DNA from: a virus
DNA: 28,512 bases
Strand: one strand, 5' to 3'
IMG/VR virus record: IMGVR_UViG_3300009159_000235
Location: 1-28,512 of that record
Shown here: in pieces, positions 15,429 through 22,962 of the stretch
Layout: each line of letters starts with the position of its first letter
Numbering within the stretch: position 1 is the first letter of the stretch
The notes under the pieces: model-generated
What the model was told of the DNA's origin: nothing
What the model saw: the letters and a program-made list of their open reading frames with translations, nothing else
The model's database searches: none
Made by a program: the position numbers and the translations under genes

Positions 15429-15854
15429 CTAGTTTATTAAAAAGTATAATTTTTCACAGTCAAGCCGCTGTGATGTTTTAAAATGTTCTGAATCGATATT
15501 TAATAGCTCACGTGGGCACCAATTCAGTATATATTTCCCATTGTCCACTAGGACTAAATTGTCATTGTTGTACTGGACAATACTGAGTCGATCTTGATAG
15601 CTATTGTCTACCATCATTAAAGTATACACTATTCCTAGTGCTCTTGCAAGGTCGCACCAGCTGTTATTGTCCAACAAGTCCCAGGGGTTAGGCCAATTAG
15701 GGAAATCGTCCCAGTGCAAATAATGGTTTATCATGGGTGCACGGAACCACCAATCGTTAATGGCCAGGTATCGGTCATGTCCTGACAATTCAGTCACAGA
15801 AACACGCAAGGCGTGCCACTGTTGTAGGCGTTCTTCAAAGGTAATAGGCCACAT
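15429..15854 (-). CDS. Conserved T4-like phage protein, unknown function
   Basis: This is a 141-aa protein, Trp-rich (for example NDWWFR and the WPNPWDLLDNNSW region near 54-66), followed by CDLARALGIVYTLMM. That pattern is familiar from hypothetical proteins of T4-like aquatic phages. No catalytic motif, signal or membrane segment is visible. Its ATG overlaps the stop of the tailspike gene (TAATG), so a link with tail assembly is possible, but nrdA follows within 3 nt, so position alone does not decide. Confidence 0.75.
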   Translation of the reverse strand: MWPITFEERLQQWHALRVSVTELSGHDRYLAINDWWFRAPMINHYLHWDDFPNWPNPWDLLDNNSWCDLARALGIVYTLMMVDNSYQDRLSIVQYNNDNLVLVDNGKYILNWCPRELLNIDSEHFKTSQRLDCEKLYFLIN

Positions 15855-17431
15855 TAGGCTAGGTGTGTGATTGAATAGGTTAAAGTGCCGGACAGGCCGG
15901 TTGAAGATGTGGAGTACTGCATTTGTACCTGTGATCCTGATTGTGTCACATGTAACACTACTCCAGTAAAAGTATTTTCAGTATAGTCATCCGACGTTGC
16001 TAAATCACCAACGCTGTCTGCAGGGCCAGATACCACTGTCATAACGCCGTTACGCACAGCAGGGCCTCGAGTGATGGTGTAAAACATTTGAAATGCTTTT
16101 ACATCATCGTTATTGACATAAAAAATAGGCAAGTAAGATGATCGGTTGTCTTGTAAAGTAAATGTCTGTCCGGTGCTTTGAAACAGTCTACCCATTTGTG
16201 ATTGCACACCACCAGACGTTACCGCACTAGATAGTATTCGAACACGAGGCATAATATAAGCATCACCATCGGATCTTTCAAACAAGTCATTTACAGATAC
16301 GTTGTTGTCATTTCCAAATGAAATTACCGGGCTTAGTGGTGTGCCTGTTGAAATATTGTAGCCTACATTATAAAATACATTGTAAGCTGATACATTAAGT
16401 CCAGCTTCACCGTAATCAATAGCTTCGGCATATATGTTATTGAACATGTTATGTACCGCACGGAATCCAGTAGGACCAGTGCCTGATGCAACACCGAGTA
16501 CAATACCTTGATACAAATAATTAAAGTTGCTGTTACTAACAGTGATACCCATTATTTCTGCCCCAGTGGCAATACCATAAGTGATATTTTCAAAAGAACA
16601 ACAATCAAATGTTATATCTTGTGTGACAAGAGTGGGAGTACTTTCAAAACCCACTGCGGCAATGTCTGGCAACGGGGTTACATCGGCATTTTCAAGACGA
16701 GTTGATGTGATTGATCCAACGAAATTCACACTGTGGAACCAACATTGCTGAGCACGGTCTACAAGAAATAAACTTATATCATCGTCTGACTGAAAAGTCA
16801 TGCTAGAAATTTCAATATTTCTAGGAGCAGTAGCACCGTTGGTGCCAATGTTTACGCCTGTTTGTTGGCGGCTATCGCCGTATTGGGCAAGTACTGACGC
16901 CGATCCCCCACTCATGTAAATAGTAGAGTGGTTTGCACCTTCGCCTACGAGTTTAGCATAGGTAGGGATAACAATGGTATCAGTAACAAGATAAGTGCCA
17001 GCAGGAAAAAACAAGCTTCTACGAATTTCTGAGTTGTTTTCGCGGCAATACAATTGATACAGAGCACGATTGATTGCGGCTGTATCATCAGTGACTCCAT
17101 CGCCGGCTGCGCCAAAATCTCGAATTGATGCCTGATCATCTAGCTTGGCCTGCAAGGTGCGAATAACCGGATCAGTTGCAGTTGGTCCGGTTTGTGCCGC
17201 ATACCCTACCACAGTATCTTCGTAGGTGTAATTGCTCAACACCACGATGTCTGAATTTTCAGTCAGTATCTCGGTATTGCCAACAACAGGGGCACCTTCT
17301 TGCAAAGTGCCGTTGCCGATATAGAGTCGTTGACTGTCTACTGCCCAGCCCAGTTCTGCACCAGCTAGTTGTGGTAGGTTTTCTTGTAAACCTTTACGGT
17401 TGGTTATTCTGGATACTTGTACTATAGCCAC
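15854..17431 (-). CDS. Tailspike/tail fibre with pectate-lyase-like beta-helix
   Basis: From the GTG at 17431 this is a 525-aa protein. Residues 1-45 (SRITNRKGLQENLP...GAELGWAVDSQRLYIGNG, given here by its key parts) match the short trimeric N-terminal module seen in phage fibres such as Mtd and hyaluronidase-type fibres. Residues from about 101 (IRDFGAAGDGVTDDTAAIN) start a pectate-lyase-3-type right-handed beta-helix with FFPAGTYLV. Such proteins bind and often cut host surface polysaccharide. The longer frame to 17497 is rejected: GAGGAA lies about 8 nt before the GTG and the long form would overlap the nuclease gene. A TAAATA motif at 17455-17460 supports late expression. Confidence 0.88.
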   Translation of the reverse strand: MAIVQVSRITNRKGLQENLPQLAGAELGWAVDSQRLYIGNGTLQEGAPVVGNTEILTENSDIVVLSNYTYEDTVVGYAAQTGPTATDPVIRTLQAKLDDQASIRDFGAAGDGVTDDTAAINRALYQLYCRENNSEIRRSLFFPAGTYLVTDTIVIPTYAKLVGEGANHSTIYMSGGSASVLAQYGDSRQQTGVNIGTNGATAPRNIEISSMTFQSDDDISLFLVDRAQQCWFHSVNFVGSITSTRLENADVTPLPDIAAVGFESTPTLVTQDITFDCCSFENITYGIATGAEIMGITVSNSNFNYLYQGIVLGVASGTGPTGFRAVHNMFNNIYAEAIDYGEAGLNVSAYNVFYNVGYNISTGTPLSPVISFGNDNNVSVNDLFERSDGDAYIMPRVRILSSAVTSGGVQSQMGRLFQSTGQTFTLQDNRSSYLPIFYVNNDDVKAFQMFYTITRGPAVRNGVMTVVSGPADSVGDLATSDDYTENTFTGVVLHVTQSGSQVQMQYSTSSTGLSGTLTYSITHLA

Positions 17432-17453
17432 TTGGAATTCCTCGGTTGTTTCA

Positions 17454-17460
17454 GTATTTA
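17454..17460 (-). promoter_or_regulatory. Candidate late promoter motif before the tailspike
   Basis: CTAAATAC on the minus strand, overlapping the stop of the nuclease gene and about 24 nt before the tailspike start. It resembles the core of T4 late promoters (TATAAATA). Confidence 0.45.
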
Positions 17461-18168
17461 GTTGGCCGAGTAGTACATTTCCACTCTGCGCAACCACTGA
17501 TCATTCCAGTGTGAAAATTCAGTTTCTGTTACTTCAAATTCTTGATACTGTGGTGTATCGTATGTGCCATCTCCCAGCTGTTTGGGCTGTACGCACATTA
17601 AAATAACGCCATCCTTGATATCGGTGCCATGCATGTCATTGTGTGCGGCTGCATAGGCTGCAAGTTGTAGAAAATAGTCCTCAATCCACTCAAGCTTTTT
17701 GGGTTTGTTGGTTTGTTTAAAATCCATGATGGCAGGTCTACCCTTCCATACACCCACAAGATCTGTTGTGCCTGCATACAATCCCGAATAATAAACAGGG
17801 ACTTCAGTTCCCCAATATTCGTCAACGTTTGCTAGTCCCTCAAGGATAACCTGAGCAGCCATGAACCATGAGGGGTGTGCAAAAGGGTTTCCGGGCAAGG
17901 GCTTCATTTCTTCAGTTAGAACATAATGCTCTAAATAAGAGTGCATGCGTGTGCCACGATTGGCAGCTTCAGTGACAATTTCTTGTGCCTTGGTTTCGCC
18001 TACTCGCTTTTTCCAGTTAGCAAGAGCCAGGCGTTTTTCTTCGGGTTTTGTGCGATCTAGAATGGTAGTAACGCTGGGCACCTTGGTACCATCGGGCAAA
18101 CAGTAATGGCGCTTGCCTTCAATTGTGGCACGATCAAGGGGTGTATAATTGTACCGTGGAGTTATCAT
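17458..18168 (-). CDS. PD-(D/E)XK nuclease of the RecB/Cas4 type
   Basis: This 236-aa protein is a single nuclease domain that probably works as a DNA exonuclease in recombination, repair or host DNA degradation. Motifs are in order: ANRGTRMHSYLE with H76, then GTTDLVG with D136, then AIMDFKQT with D149 and K151 (the D-x-K signature), then QLAAY (Q168-x3-Y172), typical of RecB-family nucleases. No CxxC iron-sulphur cysteines of the Cas4 type are seen, so it is not a true Cas4. Its ATG overlaps the iscA stop (TAATG), so it shares the iscU promoter. It is long enough to be complete. Confidence 0.88.
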   Translation of the reverse strand: MITPRYNYTPLDRATIEGKRHYCLPDGTKVPSVTTILDRTKPEEKRLALANWKKRVGETKAQEIVTEAANRGTRMHSYLEHYVLTEEMKPLPGNPFAHPSWFMAAQVILEGLANVDEYWGTEVPVYYSGLYAGTTDLVGVWKGRPAIMDFKQTNKPKKLEWIEDYFLQLAAYAAAHNDMHGTDIKDGVILMCVQPKQLGDGTYDTPQYQEFEVTETEFSHWNDQWLRRVEMYYSAN

Positions 18169-18491
18169 TAAATTCTAAAACTTTCTCCGCAACCGCAACG
18201 GTCACGTTCATTAGGGTTGCGAAATTCAAATCCTTCATTAAGGCCGTTACGCACAAAGTCAATAATCATGCCTTGAAGGTATGGGATATTTTTGGGGTCT
18301 ATAAAAACTTTCACACCATTACTGTCATAATGATGTACTGACGGTAAGTTGGGATTGTCTACATATTCTAACACATAAGCAAGTCCCGAGCAACCAGTAG
18401 TTCGAACGCCAACTTGTATACCTAGTCCTGATCCACGTCTGGTTATTGCAGTTTTAATTTTGTGTGCGGCTGCGTCAGTGACTGATATCAT
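18168..18491 (-). CDS. iscA: A-type iron-sulphur cluster carrier IscA
   Basis: IscA carries iron-sulphur clusters from the IscU scaffold to target proteins. The 107-aa protein matches E. coli IscA along its length. The three ligand cysteines are present: C34 (TTGCSG) and C99/C101 (RDRCGCGESF). The blocks LGIQVGVRT and FVRNGLNEGFEF are also kept. Its ATG overlaps the stop of iscU (ATGA). A-type carriers are known in aquatic T4-like phages; here the scaffold is encoded with it. Its sequence is closer to IscA than to ErpA or SufA by eye. Confidence 0.95.
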   Translation of the reverse strand: MISVTDAAAHKIKTAITRRGSGLGIQVGVRTTGCSGLAYVLEYVDNPNLPSVHHYDSNGVKVFIDPKNIPYLQGMIIDFVRNGLNEGFEFRNPNERDRCGCGESFRI

Positions 18492-18865
18492 GCGTGGTTT
18501 TTTCTATAGTCCTCAACCGCCGCTTTGATTGCATCTTCTGCAAGTATTGAGCAGTGAATTTTAACAGGGGGAAGGGCAAGTGCATCAGCAATAGTGCTAT
18601 TTTTAATCGCTGCCGCTTCGTCAAGTGTCCGTCCTTTGACCCATTCAGTAACAAGCGAACTTGACGCAATCGCACTGCCACAACCATATGTTTTAAATCT
18701 TGCATCTGTGATTACTCCATCTTGTACTTTTATTTGTAACTTCATCACATCACCGCAGGCTGGCGCACCAACCATGCCAGTACCTACGCCTTGTTCGTCC
18801 TTGGCGAAGGTGCCCACATTGCGTGGGTTTTCATAATGGTCTACTACTTGTGTGCTATATGCCAT
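18488..18865 (-). CDS. iscU: Iron-sulphur cluster scaffold IscU
   Basis: IscU is the scaffold on which iron-sulphur clusters are built from IscS-derived sulphur. From the ATG at 18865 it has 125 aa. All cluster ligands are present: C37 and D39 (GAPACGD), C62 (TYGCGSAIASSS) and C105 (KIHCSI), with H104. The LPPVK motif (98-102), bound by the HscA chaperone, is intact, so it may use the host chaperones and cysteine desulphurase, neither of which is seen here. A longer frame to 18910 is rejected because it would run into the -35 box and MAYS is the family start. A strong promoter lies 16 nt upstream with GAGAGAT before the ATG. Confidence 0.97.
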   Translation of the reverse strand: MAYSTQVVDHYENPRNVGTFAKDEQGVGTGMVGAPACGDVMKLQIKVQDGVITDARFKTYGCGSAIASSSLVTEWVKGRTLDEAAAIKNSTIADALALPPVKIHCSILAEDAIKAAVEDYRKNHA

Positions 18866-18881
18866 GTGTATCTCTCTTAAT

Positions 18882-18910
18882 ATTGTACTATCTTTTTTAG
18901 TAAAGATCAA
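18882..18910 (-). promoter_or_regulatory. Sigma70-type promoter of iscU-iscA-nuclease
   Basis: TTGATC (18910-18905), 17-nt spacer and TACAAT (18887-18882), 16 nt before the iscU ATG. The spacer (TTTACTAAAAAAGATAG) is close to that of the promoter at 7417-7445. No IscR-type operator was recognised. Confidence 0.8.
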
Positions 18911-18924
18911 TGACTTCTGGTGTG

Positions 18925-18949
18925 CTTGAATATTTATCGTTTATTCAAG
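18925..18949 (-). repeat. Inverted repeat between the radical SAM gene and iscU
   Basis: CTTGAATA (18949-18942) and TATTCAAG (18932-18925) form a perfect 8-bp stem with a 9-nt loop. It contains the stop codon of the radical SAM gene and a GATAAATA motif in the loop. There is no run of T after it, so it may be a processing site or weak terminator. Confidence 0.5.
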
Positions 18950-19852
18950 ACCTTTTCTGATGGATATAATTTTTTTGAATTCGTTCTTGGTAGGGCAAAA
19001 TTTGCACTGTGGGATTGGGTTGTCTATTGTGGCCAAGAACTCTGCACCCTTTGCAGGGAAATCACCAACTGACAGTGGGGCATAAGAGTTAAGTAGCTCT
19101 CGATCCGAGTCTGAAATATCAAAATTGTGTTGCTCATCAAATTCTGGAAACAATGCAACAGGGCCACACTTGTACAACTTTCCACGTATGAAATGGTATG
19201 ATTTGTTTTGTGCAATTGGACAGATGGCATGAGCATCTTCAGGCACACTAGAATGCAACCCGTACCGGCCATCGGGCAAAAACTTGATTGCACTGGGCAT
19301 AAACTCATCTTGAATCCACACTGGGATCCAGGCACGATTAACGTCTCGTCCACTGCCCGGGGTGACGGTTGTGTTGCTGTCTAAAAACTCATAGTCAGCG
19401 CCATACCTGGTAGCTGGATGCCCTTTGGTCAATTTAAGAATTGGAGGTGTCATGAACTTCTCTAGGTCTTTTTCCAACTCCGGCAAATAGTTTTGATCGT
19501 GTAAACTAATACCCACCCAGTTGTTGGTTTCTGATACCAGCTTGTATAGGCCGCGCACATGATTGAGTCTTGTGCCATTTGTGAGGATTTGTACGTATTT
19601 CCCCCAGATTTTTTCTAGTCCATAGGCCCACTCTAGCACTGTGGGGTTCAGTAAAGGTTCGCCTCCCAAGATTACAATTTGATCAATGTCAATGTATTGA
19701 GCCCACTCTTTATACATTTCCTCGTAGTCGCTCCATTTCTGCCAACCACGGAAATCAAGATTGTTGAATCTGTTACAATCTTCACATGTGAGGTTACACA
19801 CGTTTGTTATGTAGAATTCAACTTTGGGTATTTTGATCCGCTCTGGGATCAT
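18941..19852 (-). CDS. Radical SAM enzyme with SPASM-like C-terminal cysteines
   Basis: Radical SAM enzymes use a [4Fe-4S] cluster and S-adenosylmethionine to make a 5'-deoxyadenosyl radical. This 303-aa protein has the cluster motif CNLTCEDC (C19, C23, C26) and the SAM-binding GGEP near residues 62-68. Cysteines late in the protein (HAICPIAQ, KLYKCGPV and QCKFCP) look like a SPASM or twitch region that binds a further cluster. The substrate cannot be read; relatives in this group act on peptides, sugars or RNA. Its ATG overlaps the stop of the upstream unknown gene (ATGA). No obvious peptide precursor is next to it. The iscU-iscA pair directly downstream could help load its clusters (inference). 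Confidence 0.88.
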   Translation of the reverse strand: MIPERIKIPKVEFYITNVCNLTCEDCNRFNNLDFRGWQKWSDYEEMYKEWAQYIDIDQIVILGGEPLLNPTVLEWAYGLEKIWGKYVQILTNGTRLNHVRGLYKLVSETNNWVGISLHDQNYLPELEKDLEKFMTPPILKLTKGHPATRYGADYEFLDSNTTVTPGSGRDVNRAWIPVWIQDEFMPSAIKFLPDGRYGLHSSVPEDAHAICPIAQNKSYHFIRGKLYKCGPVALFPEFDEQHNFDISDSDRELLNSYAPLSVGDFPAKGAEFLATIDNPIPQCKFCPTKNEFKKIISIRKGLE

Positions 19853-20211
19853 ATTTTAACTGCTCGTTTGGCCATTTTGTTTACTGTGTCTCTGGCTTGA
19901 TCAACAGACATAGTGTCAGCATCAACTGCCCCTGGTTCTTGGGCACCTTGAAAATACACTTTGCCACTCTTGGGATCAGCTGGATCAAGTTCTACGTTGG
20001 TAATAATATTACTTAGTGGGGGTAACAAACTTAGATCTTTAAGTTGCTGTCCGGTCATGCTGATGCCCATGTTGTTGGCCAAATCAAGAAAGGCAGCTAA
20101 GTCAAAGGTTTTATTTGCATTAGTTCCCTCGGCACGAGACAGCAAAAACTGACTCAATGCCATGACTTTCTGATTATTCAAGCCGCCAGTGGCAACTTCA
20201 AATATTTTCAT
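19849..20211 (-). CDS. Conserved T4-like phage protein, unknown function
   Basis: This is a 120-aa protein. The parts VMALSQFLLSRA, FLDLANNMGISMTGQQL and LPPLSNIITNVE are familiar from hypothetical proteins of aquatic T4-like phages, usually next to a homologue of the 298-aa protein upstream. It is mostly helical at the start and has no recognised catalytic motif. TAATG overlap with the upstream gene and ATGA overlap with the radical SAM gene place it inside one operon. Confidence 0.78.
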   Translation of the reverse strand: MKIFEVATGGLNNQKVMALSQFLLSRAEGTNANKTFDLAAFLDLANNMGISMTGQQLKDLSLLPPLSNIITNVELDPADPKSGKVYFQGAQEPGAVDADTMSVDQARDTVNKMAKRAVKI

Positions 20212-21107
20212 TATCTACGCTCGCGACCCAGGTTAGCACCAATGTCTACTTCTTCCTCACCGTCATCGGTTGGCAATGTTGCATCAATGTCAAGGTCTGC
20301 ATCAATATCAGCGCCGGCATCGGCACCTAGGTCTGCGCCAGGTGCTGGCATTGCGCCTGTGTCTGCGCCAGGAACTATTGGAGCCTGGCCAGTTAACACA
20401 GCCTGGGCGGCTTCTAGTTGTGTTTTACCTGATTGAACTGCACCCAACAATGTTGTTAGTGCGGCTGTTGCATCAGCTTGATATTTGGTAGCTTGTTCAA
20501 TTCCCATGTCGTTGCGAATACTGTTGACCAAGGCAGGCATATCTTTAAATTGCATTTCAGAAATTTGTTCCATCATTTTCTGAATTTGATCAACCATGTC
20601 TTGTGCAGCCAATACAACTTGAGCTTGTTGCACTTCACTCTCGCTAATACGACGACGGCTTTCAGCCATGCCCATAGCAGGCTGACTAATTTGTTTTTGT
20701 ATAGCACGTACCTGCTCTTGAGCGGCTCTGAGTTGGTCTTGCAGTTGTTTTTTGCGTTGTGCAATTTGCATACCCATTTGTGCTGGATTAACGGCAGGAG
20801 CGGCACCACCAGGTGCGGCGCCGGTGGCCAAAGCCCCGGGCATGGCTGCTACTTCACCAGCTTCGTTAAGTCGTGCTGTTAGTGCTTGTTCCATCATTAC
20901 CAATTGCATGTACGCTGGGTTGCGTTCGCTCTTGTGGAACGAAGGTTGTGAGCGGTGCTCACTTAGCATGCCTTGCACCTTGGCCAACATGCCTTGTGCA
21001 CGACGGGGACCAATTTGGTCAAAGTCAATGCGTCTACCGTGCTGATTTTCTATCACGCGGGCGATTTGTTTGGTTAGGCGTTTGGCGCCGAGTTCTTGCA
21101 AGTTCAT
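20211..21107 (-). CDS. Conserved T4-like phage protein with acidic Ala/Asp-rich tail
   Basis: This is a 298-aa protein of unknown function. The first 75 residues hold RRIDFDQIGPRRAQGML, EHRSQPSFHKSERNPAYM and MMEQAL, which I know from a protein widely kept in T4-like cyanophages and pelagiphages. Residues 110-200 are a Gln/Glu/Arg-rich coiled-coil stretch. The C-terminus from about 240 is low-complexity Ala/Gly/Asp. The helical, acidic make-up would fit a structural or scaffold part, but this is inference. GAGGAT lies about 9 nt before the ATG. Its start lies inside the upstream gene by 74 nt. Confidence 0.8.
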   Translation of the reverse strand: MNLQELGAKRLTKQIARVIENQHGRRIDFDQIGPRRAQGMLAKVQGMLSEHRSQPSFHKSERNPAYMQLVMMEQALTARLNEAGEVAAMPGALATGAAPGGAAPAVNPAQMGMQIAQRKKQLQDQLRAAQEQVRAIQKQISQPAMGMAESRRRISESEVQQAQVVLAAQDMVDQIQKMMEQISEMQFKDMPALVNSIRNDMGIEQATKYQADATAALTTLLGAVQSGKTQLEAAQAVLTGQAPIVPGADTGAMPAPGADLGADAGADIDADLDIDATLPTDDGEEEVDIGANLGRERR

Positions 21108-21564
21108 CGTTGAATCCTCTTAGTTGAAAGTATTTAGCCAAATTAATGCATTTCGATAGTCGTTCTTGTGCATGGGTTAATTGTGCTTGTTTTTGTTCTA
21201 ATTTATCACGTACTACTCTACGACGTTCACGGTCTTTTAAAGTATGTAATAATGCCTGTGATGCGGCTACATCGTTTGCCAATCTAATGGTGTCAAAATC
21301 AGCTATTTCTAAGTTGCGGGACAAGGTATAATTTTTATTTTTTTCAGCCACACACCAGCTAATTGCAGTTTTAATCGAGCTAAATTCGCGTATTTGTTCT
21401 TGCTTAACAGTTACTATAACTGCCAGGGGCTTTTTTAGAATCTCGTAAATACCAAATGCATGGTACACACCTGATTCCTGAAATATTGCATTTTGTTGGG
21501 CAATTTCAGCTTCTGCTTTAATCAAGCGGTTGAGTCGATCTAGTACAACAAGGTCTTTTGTCAT
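21034..21564 (-). CDS. Conserved T4-like phage protein, unknown function
   Basis: This is a 176-aa protein. The N-terminal half (VYHAFGIYEILKKPLAVIV, SIKTAISWCVAEKNKNY) resembles a hypothetical protein of T4-like aquatic phages; the second half is Arg/Lys/Gln-rich and helical with DKLEQKQAQLTHAQERL. The C-terminus (after about 150) is basic and rich in Arg, Thr and Asn, and its 74 nt overlap with the next gene in another frame, which is long for this genome. It overlaps the upstream gene by 4 nt. Function unknown. Confidence 0.75.
   Translation of the reverse strand: MTKDLVVLDRLNRLIKAEAEIAQQNAIFQESGVYHAFGIYEILKKPLAVIVTVKQEQIREFSSIKTAISWCVAEKNKNYTLSRNLEIADFDTIRLANDVAASQALLHTLKDRERRRVVRDKLEQKQAQLTHAQERLSKCINLAKYFQLRGFNDELARTRRQTPNQTNRPRDRKSAR
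21131..21136 (-). promoter_or_regulatory. Candidate late promoter motif inside the upstream gene
   Basis: GCTAAATACT on the minus strand, 23 nt before the ATG at 21107 and within the end of the 176-aa gene. It matches the TAAATA motif seen before several other genes. Confidence 0.35.
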
Positions 21565-21821
21565 TTAAGTACATAATGTGATACTAGCCATCCAACTGTG
21601 CCCAGTAGTACGCCAATTAAGCCTGACCCCCAGGTAACCAATTGATCGTTTCGTTTGTTGGCCATGTTTTGCACCATGCCGTGCAGTTCTTCAATCATTG
21701 ATTTAAGACTACTAACATTGGTCTCTACTGTTTCCAGTTTGAGCTCTAGCATTTTGTAGCGTTCAGCGCACAATTCAACATGAGCCTCAAGACTCTTTTT
21801 TTCAATATCGGTAGTGTCCAT
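21561..21821 (-). CDS. Small coiled-coil protein with one C-terminal membrane segment
   Basis: This is an 86-aa protein. Residues about 5-55 form a heptad-like coiled coil (KMLELKLETVETNVSSLK), and residues 62-84 (VTWGSGLIGVLLGTVGWLVSHY) form one membrane helix. This layout resembles XhlA-type proteins encoded near phage lysis genes, but no endolysin is next to it. It could equally anchor a complex to the membrane. AAGGAAT precedes the ATG and a TAAATA motif lies at 21839-21844. Confidence 0.75.
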   Translation of the reverse strand: MDTTDIEKKSLEAHVELCAERYKMLELKLETVETNVSSLKSMIEELHGMVQNMANKRNDQLVTWGSGLIGVLLGTVGWLVSHYVLK

Positions 21822-21838
21822 GACGATTCCTTATAGAT

Positions 21839-21844
21839 TATTTA
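21839..21844 (-). promoter_or_regulatory. Candidate late promoter motif
   Basis: GGTAAATAAT on the minus strand, 17 nt before the ATG at 21821 and just after the end of the upstream gene. Confidence 0.4.
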
Positions 21845-21847
21845 CCG

Positions 21848-22270
21848 TCAAACTATGTCAAACCAAATATTGGGATTGTTGCTTTGAGTCTCAAGTGTAG
21901 TGCCTGACGCGGCAGTTTCTTCAAGTCCTTGTATCATAGGCACACCCTCACAATCTTTTATTAGCAATCCCAAAGGATTATCATTTACAAATATAGTATC
22001 GGGGTTTAGTACGTCAAATTCAAAACTCCAGGTTTGAGTTTTTGCGTTGTACTCGGGCAAGGTGATGTTTTCTGGTAGTGTTCTTAAAGAAATAAGTTGG
22101 TTTAGTGTTTCCCAATTACGCTGTTGGTTCCTGGCACGAGTCCAGTGAGAAATATCTTTTACAACTTGACCATCAGTGGTATGAAATGGCACCTGTGATT
22201 CTTTAAACTGGCTGCGGATTCCCGTGGCAGTTATATCAAATATAGTGTAACATTTGATTCGAATTGGCAT
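21848..22270 (-). CDS. Conserved T4-like phage protein, unknown function
   Basis: This is a 140-aa protein. The start IRIKCYTIFDITATGIRSQF, followed by RNQQRNWETLNQLISLRTLP, is a pattern I recognise from hypothetical proteins of aquatic T4-like phages; no function is known to me. The middle (TWSFEFDVLNPDTIF) looks beta-rich. No membrane segment is present. Its ATG overlaps the stop of the 2OG oxygenase gene (TAATG), so the two are translated together. Confidence 0.78.
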   Translation of the reverse strand: MPIRIKCYTIFDITATGIRSQFKESQVPFHTTDGQVVKDISHWTRARNQQRNWETLNQLISLRTLPENITLPEYNAKTQTWSFEFDVLNPDTIFVNDNPLGLLIKDCEGVPMIQGLEETAASGTTLETQSNNPNIWFDIV

Positions 22271-22893
22271 TATGCTAGTGTGATTCTGCTGTTTGCACTC
22301 AAAACATAACGTTCACGTTGTCCTCGATAAGGCAAAGCCGAGTGTTGAATCCAACTTGGAAATAATATCATCATTCCTGGCTCAGCCAAGATGTCTATAC
22401 TATTATCACGTGTCACGTACAATGTGCCTGCATCAGTATGCATGGTATTATTGGGGTTGTAAAAACGATTCATGCCGTTTTTTGTTGTGCCGTCCATGTC
22501 CCCACAATCAAGATAGTAAATGCAACTCCAGGTGCTGTTGGGGTGTATGTGCATGTCGTGGTAGCCGCCGTCGCGTGTGATATGACACCATGATTCATGC
22601 AATTCAATCTGAACATTTGTACCAGGTGGCCAGTGACGTTTGTTGGCATCATGACTGGCTTTGAACATACAGGCTTTTACCCAATCGGCCCAGGCCAGCA
22701 CAGCAGGATTGTCGTATTTGACAAAATCAAATCCGCTCTCGTACAGTCCTTTCTTAGCATCAGGTGCGACGTTGCTAACGTAATTGCGTTGTTCAAGATC
22801 CTGGCAAACTGCCTTGAGTTCTTGTGCATGAGTTTTGTGTTCAGCCCAGTCAAAGTTGTAGAACATTGTGGGCCATAGTGGCATTGGTTGCAT
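22270..22893 (-). CDS. 2-oxoglutarate/Fe(II)-dependent oxygenase
   Basis: This 207-aa protein belongs to the phage-type putative 2OG-Fe(II) oxygenase family, which hydroxylates unknown targets using iron, oxygen and 2-oxoglutarate. The signature MHIHPNSTWSCIYYL (H115 and H117) supplies metal ligands; the distal ligand is H184 in LFPSWIQHSALPY, with R195 and the end VLSANSR placed to bind 2-oxoglutarate. Such genes are frequent in T4-like aquatic phages, where the substrate (protein, nucleic acid or sugar) is unknown. A TAAATA motif is 9 nt before its ATG. Confidence 0.88.
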   Translation of the reverse strand: MQPMPLWPTMFYNFDWAEHKTHAQELKAVCQDLEQRNYVSNVAPDAKKGLYESGFDFVKYDNPAVLAWADWVKACMFKASHDANKRHWPPGTNVQIELHESWCHITRDGGYHDMHIHPNSTWSCIYYLDCGDMDGTTKNGMNRFYNPNNTMHTDAGTLYVTRDNSIDILAEPGMMILFPSWIQHSALPYRGQRERYVLSANSRITLA

Positions 22894-22901
22894 AGTGTGA
22901 G

Positions 22902-22907
22902 TATTTA
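22902..22907 (-). promoter_or_regulatory. Candidate late promoter motif before the 2OG oxygenase
   Basis: GTTAAATACT on the minus strand, between the terminator at 22915-22943 and the ATG at 22893. Being placed just after a terminator, it is a likely start for the next transcript. Confidence 0.5.
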
Positions 22908-22914
22908 ACAGCCA

Positions 22915-22943
22915 AAGAAAAACCCTGGAATAAATCCAGGGTT
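22915..22943 (-). terminator. Rho-independent terminator of the 153-aa virion-type gene
   Basis: AACCCTGG (22943-22936) and CCAGGGTT (22928-22921) form a perfect 8-bp stem with a 7-nt loop, followed on the minus strand by TTTC. It begins about 20 nt after the stop at 22963. Confidence 0.88.
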
Positions 22944-22962
22944 CTAATTGAGTTTAAATCAA

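Noticed and set aside
16945-17139. Frame of 64 aa within the tailspike
   Set aside because: Out of frame with the clear beta-helix domain and without a ribosome binding site.
17431-17497. Longer N-terminus for the tailspike
   Set aside because: It would overlap the nuclease gene by 40 nt and lacks a start signal, whereas the GTG at 17431 has GAGGAA upstream.
17458-18168. Cas4 and a CRISPR-related locus
   Set aside because: The nuclease lacks the Cas4 cysteine cluster, and no repeat array or other cas gene is present.
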